A DNA stretch of 30,373 nt from Fusobacteriaceae bacterium. Its GTDB lineage: Bacteria > Fusobacteriota > Fusobacteriia > Fusobacteriales > Fusobacteriaceae. A model generated the notes under the pieces. The model was not told the DNA's origin, searched no databases, and worked only from the letters and a program-made list of their open reading frames with translations. The number at the start of each line of letters is the position of its first letter. Position 1 is the first letter of the stretch. Location of the stretch: contig CAAFPW010000052.1 in NCBI GenBank assembly GCA_900764925.1, positions 1 to 30,373 on the forward strand, given 5' to 3'. This document shows positions 1-7,278 of this stretch, piece by piece. The position numbers and the translations under genes are program-made.

Positions 1-64
1 GGAGAAAATTTTACTGTAATGAGCATTGCGTTAGCACTAGCGATTGGAAGTAAAAGTTTTCTCC
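1..64. repeat. Imperfect inverted repeat at window edge
   Basis: Positions 1-15 and 49-64 are complementary over 15 pairs with one bulged base, and a weak inner stem lies in the 33-base loop. A short T-rich run follows on the plus strand (65-72). It may be a terminator of a gene lying to the left. Frame 1 is open from position 1 to a TAA at 73-75, so it might instead be the last 24 codons of an unseen gene. The three GCG codons in that stretch are unusual here and argue weakly against coding. The left context is missing, so the role is unresolved. Confidence 0.35.
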
Positions 65-105
65 TTTTCTATTAATAATTTATTTTAGTAAGATAAATTG
101 TAATT

Positions 106-1098
106 TTAAATCTCTTTGTAAAGGTTTATATACATCTCCTCTGGAGAGATTTTTCTCTCGATTATCTTATTCTCATATAACCAATCTATATTCTCTTTCC
201 ATACTCTAGAATCTTGATGTAAAAATGGTACATCTTTATTTTTCATCACAGGTAATAAAATATCAATACTTTGTTTTTCTACATTTCTAGTTAGAGGGAA
301 TTGATCAGCTTCCTGTTTAGCTAAAAGGGTATCTAGAGATTCTTCAGGATTATTTAGCATATCTTCAAATCCTCTATTTGCAGCTCTCAAAAATTTAATA
401 TATGTATCTCTTTTCTCATTGATTAATTCATCATTAGCTACAAAAATCTCCTCATAGTAGTTAGGAAGACCATACTCAGTACAATAGAAATAATCTACAT
501 CTAAATCTTTATCTTTCATCACAGGAACCTCGTGGTTTACAAGTCCACCAATAGTAGCATCTACCTGTTTAGTAATCATAGATGTAAGTAGTTCAAATCC
601 TACATCTAATATTTTAACTTTTGAAGGGTCACCACCATCATTTTTTACCATAACTTTAAGTGAAGCTTCACTCAATGGTCCGCCAGAATAACCGATTGTT
701 TTATTTTCTAAATCCTTAGCTCTTTTGATATTGTTTTCCTTTAGAGCTATAACTACATTGAGTGGTCCTTGAGTAATAGCACCAATGGATTTTATTGGAA
801 TATTCTCATTGGCTCTAGCCATAATTAAGTGATGTAGGTAGTAGATTCCAATATCAGCTCTTTTAGCTGCTGGAAGAGCCATAGGATCAGAGGCATTAGA
901 TGGGAAGTGAAGTTTTACCTCTAAGCCCTCCTCTTCAAAATATCCCTTTTCTATGGCATTGTATAAAAAGCAATGAATTGCGTTGGGATACCAATCTAAA
1001 ACCACATCAACAGTTTCTAATTTTTTCTCCTTTTCTCCCCCACAACCTAAAAGTGTTATAAGTAGTAGAGAAGACAGTATATATTTAAGTTTTTTCAT
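106..1098 (-). CDS. thiY: Pyrimidine (HMP-type) ABC transporter substrate-binding lipoprotein, ThiY-like
   Basis: This 330-residue protein is the NMT1/THI5-like binding component of a thiamine-precursor importer. It has a lipoprotein signal: a basic N-terminus, a hydrophobic stretch, and an LLGC lipobox with the lipidated Cys at 19. The mature protein starts with the family pattern VDVVLDWYPNAIH around residues 30-42. It is the last gene of the tenA operon, and its start overlaps the permease stop by four bases (ATGA). A strong AGGAGG lies just upstream. The TPP riboswitch at the operon head says that the cargo is a thiamine precursor. In characterised ThiXYZ systems this is N-formyl-4-amino-5-aminomethyl-2-methylpyrimidine or HMP; which one applies here is not visible. 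No convincing terminator is seen after the stop. Confidence 0.88.
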   Translation of the reverse strand: MKKLKYILSSLLLITLLGCGGEKEKKLETVDVVLDWYPNAIHCFLYNAIEKGYFEEEGLEVKLHFPSNASDPMALPAAKRADIGIYYLHHLIMARANENIPIKSIGAITQGPLNVVIALKENNIKRAKDLENKTIGYSGGPLSEASLKVMVKNDGGDPSKVKILDVGFELLTSMITKQVDATIGGLVNHEVPVMKDKDLDVDYFYCTEYGLPNYYEEIFVANDELINEKRDTYIKFLRAANRGFEDMLNNPEESLDTLLAKQEADQFPLTRNVEKQSIDILLPVMKNKDVPFLHQDSRVWKENIDWLYENKIIERKISPEEMYINLYKEI

Positions 1099-1829
1099 TG
1101 TTTCCTCCTAATATTTTTTTCCAATATAGATATCAATTTAACTAAGATAACAGCAATTATAGAGATTAAAACTATAGGAGCAAAAACCCCAGCTCCATCC
1201 AATTGCGTCATCATTCTCTTACTGAAATATCCAAGTCCAGCATTAGCTCCTAACCACTCTCCAATAGCTGATCCAATTAAAACCAAGGGGATTGACATTT
1301 TTAGAGCTGAGAAAAAGTATGGAATGGTAGTTGGGACTTTTAATTTTATGAATATTTGCCAATCAGTAGCCTTCATACTTTTAAAAAGCTCAATATACTC
1401 CTTGCTAGTAGATTTTAATCCTTCGTGTAGTGTGATAGTTACAGGGAAAAAAGTCACAATTACAGCTACTAAAATCTTACTCCAAATTGTATATCCAAAC
1501 CAGAGAATGAATATAGGAGCAAGAGCTGTAATCGGAATAGTTTGTGTTGTAACTATTATTGGATATAGACTCTCCTCAATATACTCATGTCTATCCATAA
1601 GTATAGCCAAGATTCCTCCTAAAATTAGAGAGATAAGAATTGAAATTATAGCTACTTCCAAAGTTGCAAAGAGGTGCTGAGTAAAAAGTGGCTCCCTCAA
1701 TTCATATATCTTTTTTAATATGGCAGTAGGCCAAGGAAGAATAAAAAGTTTTCCTATATATCTACCTACGATCTCCCAAAGGATAAAAAAGAGAAGTGTG
1801 GATATAAGAGAGGGTGAAAATTTTTTCAT
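1095..1829 (-). CDS. thiX: Thiamine-precursor ABC transporter permease, ThiX-like
   Basis: This 244-residue inner-membrane permease has about six hydrophobic segments and belongs to the SsuC/TauC/ThiX binding-protein-dependent family. The cytoplasmic EAA-type loop that docks the ATPase is visible as KEYIELFKSMKATDWQIF, near residues 142-160, and is followed by the typical proline-rich helix start. It overlaps the ATPase stop by four bases upstream and the lipoprotein start by four bases downstream, so all three transporter parts are translationally coupled. The family alone does not separate pyrimidine from sulfonate or nitrate permeases. The specificity call rests on the TPP riboswitch, tenA and the NMT1-like binding protein. 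Confidence 0.87.
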   Translation of the reverse strand: MKKFSPSLISTLLFFILWEIVGRYIGKLFILPWPTAILKKIYELREPLFTQHLFATLEVAIISILISLILGGILAILMDRHEYIEESLYPIIVTTQTIPITALAPIFILWFGYTIWSKILVAVIVTFFPVTITLHEGLKSTSKEYIELFKSMKATDWQIFIKLKVPTTIPYFFSALKMSIPLVLIGSAIGEWLGANAGLGYFSKRMMTQLDGAGVFAPIVLISIIAVILVKLISILEKNIRRKQ

Positions 1830-2533
1830 AGCTCTCCCCCCTTTATAATTTTTAATATTTTTTCCTTTAGAGCTATTATCTCCTCTGGAGAATTTTTTAT
1901 TTGAGAGCTTATTTTAAACTCTTCAAAGCTATCTAAAGGTGAGTTCTTACACACTAAAATTCTATCTGATAGAAATATAGCTTCATTTATATCGTGAGTT
2001 ATAAAGATAACACTCTTTTTAAAATCATTTAAAATTTCTAAAAGCCACTTTTGAAGTTGTTCTTTGGTAATCATATCTAAAGCACTAAAAGGTTCATCTA
2101 AGAGTAGAATCTCCCCTTGAGTGAAGAGAGTTCTTAAAAAAGATACTCTCTGTCTCATTCCACCAGATAGCTCATTGGGAAAGGAGTTTTGATACTCATC
2201 TAACTTAAGTTTTTTTAGATATTCCAAAGCTTTCTCTTTTTCAACTTTTAGATTTTGTTTGCTGATCTCAACAGGAAGTAGAATATTATCTAAGACAGTT
2301 CTCCAAGGGAGAAGAAGATCTTTTTGTGGCATATATCCTGTGGATTCACTCTTTATAGTTCCAGAATCAGCCTTTTCAATTCCAGCTACAAGTTTTATGA
2401 TTGTAGATTTACCACAGCCACTACTTCCTACTATTGATAGAAACTCTCCCTTCTTCAATGAAAGTGATATATTTTTTAATAGTGGTTTTCCATCATAGGA
2501 GAAAAAAAGATTTTTTATAGTTAAGCTCTCCAT
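1826..2533 (-). CDS. thiZ: Thiamine-precursor ABC transporter ATP-binding protein, ThiZ-like
   Basis: This 235-residue ABC ATPase energises the importer. Visible motifs are Walker A GSSGCGKST (36-44), Q-loop Q70, signature LSGGM (122-126, followed by RQR), Walker B ILLLDE (142-147), and an H-loop in the ITHD stretch further on. It belongs to the nitrate/sulfonate/taurine/pyrimidine ATPase subfamily. The start codon overlaps the tenA stop by one base (TAATG), implying translational coupling. It is the second gene of the riboswitch-controlled operon. Confidence 0.9.
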   Translation of the reverse strand: MESLTIKNLFFSYDGKPLLKNISLSLKKGEFLSIVGSSGCGKSTIIKLVAGIEKADSGTIKSESTGYMPQKDLLLPWRTVLDNILLPVEISKQNLKVEKEKALEYLKKLKLDEYQNSFPNELSGGMRQRVSFLRTLFTQGEILLLDEPFSALDMITKEQLQKWLLEILNDFKKSVIFITHDINEAIFLSDRILVCKNSPLDSFEEFKISSQIKNSPEEIIALKEKILKIIKGGEL

Positions 2534-3189
2534 TACATCTCTCCTGAATAAGCCATATCCCAGAAAAGCCCCTCATATCTACTTGTATTTACAAATATCT
2601 CAATCAATTTTTCTCTCTGCTTAGCTGTGATATTTTCAGTATGTTTATTTACCAATTCCAAAAGCCACTCATTTAATTTGTGATAATCTTCAGAGATATA
2701 AACTTCTACCCATTTTCTATAAAAATTATCTTGTAATCCATATTTCTTGTATAGGAATTTTCCTATAATCTCATAGCTCCATAGGCATGAAAGAAGAGAT
2801 ACTGCTATCTCAGCAATTCCACCAGCATAGGATACCGCCAACATATAATTAGTATATGAAGCGTTGTGAAGAGATTTTTTAGCAATAGCTACCTCCTCTT
2901 TAGATATCCCTAGCTCTTTCATGTATTGTCTGTGAAGACTCATCTCAGTATTTAAGATTCCATTAGCTAGAGTTGCAAATTTTGCCATAGTTTCCTCCTC
3001 ATCACTTTTTATAACTCCAAGGGAGTAAACTTTTGCATAATCTAGTAGATAGAGATAATCTTGAATCATATAGAATCTAAATTTCTCTTGATCAAGTTTT
3101 CCACTCCCAATCCCATCGACAAAAGGGTGATGACAAAATTCATTCCATAACTCCTTTACTTCTAAATAAAGTTCATCAGTAAATTGCAT
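2533..3189 (-). CDS. tenA: Aminopyrimidine aminohydrolase / thiaminase II TenA
   Basis: TenA hydrolyses 4-amino-5-aminomethyl-2-methylpyrimidine to HMP, salvaging degraded thiamine for the biosynthetic pathway. I start the protein at the ATG at 3187-3189 (218 residues), seven bases after an AGGAGG at 3196-3201. The reading frame stays open further upstream, but an earlier start would lie inside the riboswitch terminator hairpin and would need an implausible N-terminal extension. With this start the active-site residues fall at the numbering of Bacillus TenA: D44, Y47, Y51, Y112 and nucleophile C135, with the acid Glu at 206 (one off). The full catalytic set suggests an active enzyme. It is the first gene of the TPP-controlled operon. 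Confidence 0.93.
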   Translation of the reverse strand: MQFTDELYLEVKELWNEFCHHPFVDGIGSGKLDQEKFRFYMIQDYLYLLDYAKVYSLGVIKSDEEETMAKFATLANGILNTEMSLHRQYMKELGISKEEVAIAKKSLHNASYTNYMLAVSYAGGIAEIAVSLLSCLWSYEIIGKFLYKKYGLQDNFYRKWVEVYISEDYHKLNEWLLELVNKHTENITAKQREKLIEIFVNTSRYEGLFWDMAYSGEM

Positions 3190-3207
3190 AATATACCTCC
3201 TAAAATT

Positions 3208-3240
3208 AAAAAAGTCATTTTCACAAAACGAAAATGACAA
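3208..3240 (-). terminator. TPP-riboswitch expression platform: intrinsic terminator
   Basis: On the minus strand a 9-bp stem (3230-3238 with 3214-3222, loop of 7) is followed directly by six U residues (3213-3208), ahead of the tenA ribosome binding site. The 5' strand of this terminator with flanking bases (3230-3240) can instead pair over 11 bp, including three G-U pairs, with 3252-3262. That segment is the 3' strand of riboswitch stem P1 and adjoining bases. TPP binding should hold P1 and allow termination; without TPP the 11-bp antiterminator should form. Confidence 0.8.
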
Positions 3241-3253
3241 CTAAAAAATACTT

Positions 3254-3327
3254 GCCACTTCCCTTCGCTAGCATTATCTAGAGCAGGTTCTAAGGGTATA
3301 TCTCAGCCTAAAGGCACCCCTAGTAGC
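3254..3327 (-). promoter_or_regulatory. TPP (THI-box) riboswitch aptamer
   Basis: Read on the minus strand, the element contains the family hallmarks in order: GGGGTGCC, GGCTGAGA, ACCC followed by GAACCTG, GATAATGC, and GCGAAGGGAAG. P1 is formed by 3322-3327 with 3254-3259 (6 bp with one G-U). It sits between a consensus promoter and tenA and controls the tenA-thiZXY operon, presumably switching it off when thiamine pyrophosphate is abundant. Confidence 0.97.
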
Positions 3328-3349
3328 TAATAATATTAATTTCCCTTAA

Positions 3350-3378
3350 AATATAACACATTTATAAAAAAAATTCAA
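3350..3378 (-). promoter_or_regulatory. Sigma-70 promoter of the thiamine salvage operon
   Basis: On the minus strand, -35 TTGAAT (3378-3373), a 17-bp spacer and -10 TATATT (3355-3350) lie just upstream of the TPP aptamer. The predicted start falls about 15 bases before P1. Confidence 0.75.
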
Positions 3379-3404
3379 TTATTTTGTGAAAGTATGTTTA
3401 TATT

Positions 3405-3434
3405 TTGTAAAAAATAGTTGAACTATTGTATAAT
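3405..3434 (+). promoter_or_regulatory. Putative promoter of the molybdenum hydroxylase operon
   Basis: A TATAAT at 3429-3434 has a weaker -35 (TTGTAA, 3405-3410) 18 bp upstream. Transcription would start near 3441, leaving a leader of about 275 nt that contains the purine-type aptamer. It lies about 26 bp from the divergent thiamine operon promoter. Confidence 0.55.
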
Positions 3435-3502
3435 ATATGATATATTAAAGGTAAAGGACTAAAAAAGTTTCTATTAATTTGAAACATATAGGGAATTGAT
3501 AC

Positions 3503-3570
3503 ACTCATATATACCTGAAAATATGGTCAGGAGTTTCTACGGTTTACCATTGTAATAAACCGCTATGGGT
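3503..3570 (+). promoter_or_regulatory. Divergent purine-family riboswitch aptamer
   Basis: The three-way junction of the purine class is recognisable. P1 is 3503-3509 with 3564-3570 (7 bp, one G-U). P2 is 3514-3518 with 3527-3531 and has loop AAATATGG. The conserved joining segment GTTTCTA lies at 3533-3539. P3 is 3540-3546 with 3556-3562 and has loop CCATTGTAA, and CTATG follows. The base matching specificity position 74 is C (3563) and position 51 is U (3538), as in guanine-type rather than adenine-type aptamers. Departures from consensus are an 8-nt L2, a 9-nt L3, and a G (3562) where the near-invariant A73 should be, which extends P3 by one pair. It precedes the xanthine dehydrogenase-type operon. 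Ligand inferred: guanine, hypoxanthine, xanthine or a related oxopurine. Confidence 0.82.
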
Positions 3571-3611
3571 AAAATTATTTCAAAGCTTATTTTGATTTTT
3601 CTATTTTACTC
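3567..3611 (+). promoter_or_regulatory. Candidate expression platform of the purine aptamer
   Basis: Bases 3567-3575, including part of the 3' strand of P1, can pair over 9 bp with 3603-3611. Inside this stem a small hairpin (3580-3584 with 3591-3595) is followed by a T-rich run (3596-3607), which could be a weak terminator. Overlap with P1 suggests switching, but I cannot tell which state is on. The rest of the leader to the start codon (3612-3704) is AT-rich with no further clear element. Confidence 0.4.
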
Positions 3612-3716
3612 TTCGATTATATTTTTGGTTATTAAAATTACCACTTTTCTATAAATTTTAGCAAAATATTAAACAATAAATTTTATATATAAATATATGA
3701 TATCAGGAGGTCAGCT

Positions 3717-4505
3717 TTGTTTAGTTTTAAAAATTATTTAGCTGCTACATCATTAGAGGAAGCTTATAATGAACTATTAAAAAACAAAAAAAATATAGTA
3801 TTAGGAGGGACATCTTATCTAAGAATGGGAAATGTTGCTTACAATACAGCTATTGATCTGTCAAATCTTTCTCTTGACTACATCAGAGAAGAGGGGGAGT
3901 ATGTACATATTGGTGCAATGGTAAGCTTCAGAGATTTAGAAACAAATGAGATCACTCAAAAACTATTTGATGGGATTTTAGATATATGTGTAAGAGGAAT
4001 AATAGGGGTACAATTTAGAACAAATGTAAAAGTTGGAGCAACTGTATTCTCTAAATATGGATTCTCAGATCTAATTCCTACACTATTAGCTATGGATGCC
4101 AATGTAGTTCTTTATAATGGTGGAGAGATCTCTTTAGAGGAGTATTTGAAAGAGGAAGGGCTTAGAAGAGATATATTAGTTGAGATCAAAGTTCCAAAAT
4201 CTGGAAGAGGAGCTTTCCAAAGTATTAGAAAAAGTAAGACTGACTATGCTATTACAAATGCTTGTGTAACTAAAGGGGAAGCTGGAATAAGAGTAGCTAT
4301 TGGAGTAAGACCAGGTAAAGCTGTACTAGCTTATAAAGCTATGGAGATATTAAACAACAATGAGTTAACAGATGAGATTATAGATAGAGCTTGTGAAACT
4401 ATCGGTGAAGAGATTAGTTTTGGAGATAATATGAGAGGAACAGGAGAATATAGAAAAGCTGTTTCTAAAACTCTTGTAAAAAGAGCAATCAAGGAGGTAT
4501 TATAA
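3717..4505 (+). CDS. Molybdenum hydroxylase FAD-binding subunit (xanthine dehydrogenase type)
   Basis: This 262-residue subunit belongs to the CoxM/XdhB-like FAD-binding family that passes electrons from the iron-sulfur subunit to NAD or another acceptor. The N-terminal region contains the flavin-binding pattern NIVLGGTSYLRMG (near residues 26-38) and a second glycine-rich region, RGIIGVQFRTNVKVGATVFS, near residues 92-111. The start is a TTG at 3717-3719, six bases after a perfect AGGAGG (3705-3710); no ATG fits. It is slightly shorter than the usual 280-300 residues. It is the first gene of a tightly packed operon, and its stop TAA directly abuts the GTG start of the iron-sulfur subunit. 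Confidence 0.88.
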   Translation: MFSFKNYLAATSLEEAYNELLKNKKNIVLGGTSYLRMGNVAYNTAIDLSNLSLDYIREEGEYVHIGAMVSFRDLETNEITQKLFDGILDICVRGIIGVQFRTNVKVGATVFSKYGFSDLIPTLLAMDANVVLYNGGEISLEEYLKEEGLRRDILVEIKVPKSGRGAFQSIRKSKTDYAITNACVTKGEAGIRVAIGVRPGKAVLAYKAMEILNNNELTDEIIDRACETIGEEISFGDNMRGTGEYRKAVSKTLVKRAIKEVL

Positions 4506-4961
4506 GTGCTTTTAACTCTTAATGTAAATGGAAGAAAAAGAGAGATCTCTATCTCTCCTGATGAATATTTATTAGATGTATTGAGAAAATTGGGATATCT
4601 AAGTGTAAAAAGAGGTTGTGATACAGGATCTTGTGGACTTTGTACAGTTCTAGTAGATGACAAACCTGTACTTTCTTGTAGTACTCTAGCTGTGAGAGCT
4701 CAAGGAAAAAATGTTACAACAATAGAAGGATGTCAAAGAGAAGCTGAAAGATTTGCTGAATTTATGGCAGCTGAGGGAGCAGAACAGTGTGGATTCTGTG
4801 CTCCTGGATTCACTTTAACAGTGTTAGCACTTATGAAAGAGTATGAGAATCCAACTGATGAAGAGATACTTCATTATTTAAATGGAAACCTTTGTAGATG
4901 TAGTGGATATGTTTCACAACTTAGAGCTATAAAAAACTTTATGGAGGCTGAGAAGAGATAA
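4506..4961 (+). CDS. Molybdenum hydroxylase [2Fe-2S] subunit
   Basis: This 151-residue electron-transfer subunit carries two [2Fe-2S] clusters. The N-terminal plant-ferredoxin-like domain has GCDTGSCGLC and a later Cys in PVLSC. The C-terminal helical domain has CGFCAPGF and CRCSGY, the family signatures. The start is GTG at 4506, with AGGAGG at 4492-4497 inside the end of the preceding gene. Its stop shares one base with the ATG of the large subunit (TAATG). Separate FAD, Fe-S and Mo subunits in this order are common in anaerobes, in contrast to the single-chain eukaryotic enzyme. Confidence 0.94.
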   Translation: MLLTLNVNGRKREISISPDEYLLDVLRKLGYLSVKRGCDTGSCGLCTVLVDDKPVLSCSTLAVRAQGKNVTTIEGCQREAERFAEFMAAEGAEQCGFCAPGFTLTVLALMKEYENPTDEEILHYLNGNLCRCSGYVSQLRAIKNFMEAEKR

Positions 4962-7210
4962 TGAAATTTGTAAATAAAGAGATGAAAAAAGTAGATGGAA
5001 TTGGACTTATCACTGGAAAGCCATTCTATACTGAAGATTTAGTTGCAAACCAAGAATATCTTGTAATAAAACTATTAAGATCACCTCATGCCTATGCCAG
5101 AATAAAAAATATAAATACTACAATAGCTGAGAAAGTTCCAGGAGTAGAAGCTATTTATACATATAGAGATGTACCACAAACTATGTTTACATTAGCAGGA
5201 CAATCTTATCCTGAACCATCTCCATACGATAGAAAAATATTAGATGAGTATGTGAGATATGTAGGAGACCCTGTGGCAATAGTTGCTGCTGTGGATGAAC
5301 AAACAGCTGAGAAAGCTATGAAACTTATAAAAGTTGATTATGAAGTTTTAGAAGCTGTTGTAGACTATGAGAAGGCTTTAGATTCTCATATTTTAGTTCA
5401 CAAAGATAGAGCTCACACTAACTATGATACAATAGGATATGACAATACAAGAAACCTAGCATCTTCATATCTACAAGAGAAGGGAGATGTAGAGAAAGGA
5501 TTTGCTGAAAGTGAGGTAATATTAGAAAATACTTATTACACTCAACCACAAATCCATGCTATGATGGAAACTTATAGAGCTGCTTCATATTTTGATGTAT
5601 ATGGAAGACTTACTGTAATTTCTTCTACACAGATTCCTTTTCATGTAAGAAGACATTTAGCAAGAGCTTTAGAGTATCCAAGTAGTAAGATAAGAGTAGT
5701 TAAACCAAAACTTGGTGGAGGATTTGGAGGAAAACAAACTTCAGTTTGTGAAATTTACACAGCTTTTGTTACTTTAAAAACTGGTAAACCTTCAAAGATA
5801 ATATATACAAGAAAAGAGACTCAAGCTTATTCAAATACAAGACATGGAATGAGACTTACTGTAAAGATAGGATCAGACAGAGAGGGAAATATCAAAGCTA
5901 TTGATATAAATGTACTATCAAATACAGGAGCTTATGGAGAGCATGCTCCAACAGTTACATCACTAGTAGTTTATAAAACATTCCCACTATATGCTAAAGT
6001 TCCTATGAGATGTAAGGCTAATATAGTTTACTCTAATACTATGGTAGGTGGAGCTTTCAGAGGATATGGAGCTACACAGGGAACATTTGCTGTGGAGTCA
6101 GCTGTAAATGAGTTAGCTCATAGATTGGGAATGGATCCTACTGAAGTGAGAATGAAAAACTTAGTAGATCAATCTGAAACTGTAAGTGGAGATATCAAAA
6201 AGTGTATTGAGATTGGTAAGGAAGCTTTTGATTGGAAAAATAGAGAAGTTGTAGATATGGGTAATGGAAAGGTAAGAGCTTCTGGTATGGCTGTAACTAT
6301 GCAAGGTTCAGGAATAGCAGGAGTAGATACAGGATCAGCAACTGTAAAATTCCATGACAGTGGAGATTTTACTCTTATGTTGGGAGTAACTGACATGGGA
6401 CAAGGTTGTGATACAGTTCTTACTCAAATGGCAGCAGAAATATTAGATGTACCTATGGAGAAGATAATAGTAAATACAGCAGATACAGATACATCACCAT
6501 ATGATCCAGGAGCATATGCTTCAAGTGGAACATATGTTACAGGAAATGCTGTAATCATAGCTTGTGAAAAGATGAGAAAAGAGATCACAGAGATGGCAGC
6601 TAGACTTATGAAAAAACCAGTTGAGGAGATAGAGTTCAAAGGTGAGTATGTAGAGGATAGAGATGGAAATAGATTGACTCTTAGAGATATTGGAGAGAGA
6701 GCTGTTTCTTTTGAAGGAAAAACTCAAATCACTACAACAGGAACTTGGGGAGGAGAAACTTCACCACCTCCATTTATAGCAAGTTTTGCTGAGGTAGAAG
6801 TAGATACATTAACTGGAGAGGTAAATGTATTAGATTTCTTATCAGTAGCAGACTGTGGAACACCTATCAACCCAGCTCTAGCTAGAGTACAAGTAGAAGG
6901 TGGAATAGCTCAAGGAATAGGATTAGCTCTTACAGAAGAAATTACTATTGATAAAAATGGAAAACTTTTACAAGATACTTTAATGCAATATAAGATTCCT
7001 TCAAGAAAAGATATTGGACCAAAAGTAAATGTAATATTTAGTCACTCTAATGAGCCAACAGGACCATTTGGAGCTAAATCAATAGGAGAGGTAGTAATCA
7101 ACACAGCATCTCCAGCGATAGCTGACGCTGTTTATAAGGCGACTAAAGCAAGAGTAAGAAGCCTACCTATCACAAGTGAAAAATTATTTTGGGCTATGTC
7201 TTCAAAATAA
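4961..7210 (+). CDS. Molybdenum hydroxylase molybdopterin-binding catalytic subunit, xanthine dehydrogenase-like
   Basis: This 749-residue subunit binds the molybdenum cofactor and hydroxylates the substrate. Visible landmarks are GGGFGGK (252-258), AFRGYG with Arg367, the residue equivalent to the purine-contacting Arg in xanthine dehydrogenase, and GAKSIGE (704-710) with catalytic base Glu710. The residue after GGGFGGK is Gln259, where bovine-type xanthine dehydrogenases have the substrate-binding Glu. Purine oxidation is supported by the downstream xpt gene and the upstream purine-type riboswitch, but exact substrate (xanthine, hypoxanthine or another N-heterocycle) is inferred. No XdhC-type cofactor-inserting chaperone is present in the window. 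Length and motifs are complete. Confidence 0.88.
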   Translation: MKFVNKEMKKVDGIGLITGKPFYTEDLVANQEYLVIKLLRSPHAYARIKNINTTIAEKVPGVEAIYTYRDVPQTMFTLAGQSYPEPSPYDRKILDEYVRYVGDPVAIVAAVDEQTAEKAMKLIKVDYEVLEAVVDYEKALDSHILVHKDRAHTNYDTIGYDNTRNLASSYLQEKGDVEKGFAESEVILENTYYTQPQIHAMMETYRAASYFDVYGRLTVISSTQIPFHVRRHLARALEYPSSKIRVVKPKLGGGFGGKQTSVCEIYTAFVTLKTGKPSKIIYTRKETQAYSNTRHGMRLTVKIGSDREGNIKAIDINVLSNTGAYGEHAPTVTSLVVYKTFPLYAKVPMRCKANIVYSNTMVGGAFRGYGATQGTFAVESAVNELAHRLGMDPTEVRMKNLVDQSETVSGDIKKCIEIGKEAFDWKNREVVDMGNGKVRASGMAVTMQGSGIAGVDTGSATVKFHDSGDFTLMLGVTDMGQGCDTVLTQMAAEILDVPMEKIIVNTADTDTSPYDPGAYASSGTYVTGNAVIIACEKMRKEITEMAARLMKKPVEEIEFKGEYVEDRDGNRLTLRDIGERAVSFEGKTQITTTGTWGGETSPPPFIASFAEVEVDTLTGEVNVLDFLSVADCGTPINPALARVQVEGGIAQGIGLALTEEITIDKNGKLLQDTLMQYKIPSRKDIGPKVNVIFSHSNEPTGPFGAKSIGEVVINTASPAIADAVYKATKARVRSLPITSEKLFWAMSSK

Positions 7211-7278
7211 TTGGAAATCATGATATAATATAAAAATATCATTAATTTATGAGATAAATATTGGAGGCTTATTTTAAA

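Noticed and set aside
1..75. Tail of a membrane protein gene encoded in frame 1
   Set aside because: Only 24 codons are visible, the composition differs from neighbours, and the region folds into a long hairpin, so coding cannot be supported.
1324..1680. Plus-strand open frame of 118 codons inside the permease gene
   Set aside because: It is a shadow of the minus-strand permease, with no ribosome binding site and no recognisable product. The same applies to the other antisense frames within clpB, fruA and the hydroxylase.
3190..3240. N-terminal extension of TenA by 17 residues
   Set aside because: It would start inside the riboswitch terminator hairpin. The internal ATG has a good ribosome binding site and gives active-site numbering that matches Bacillus TenA.
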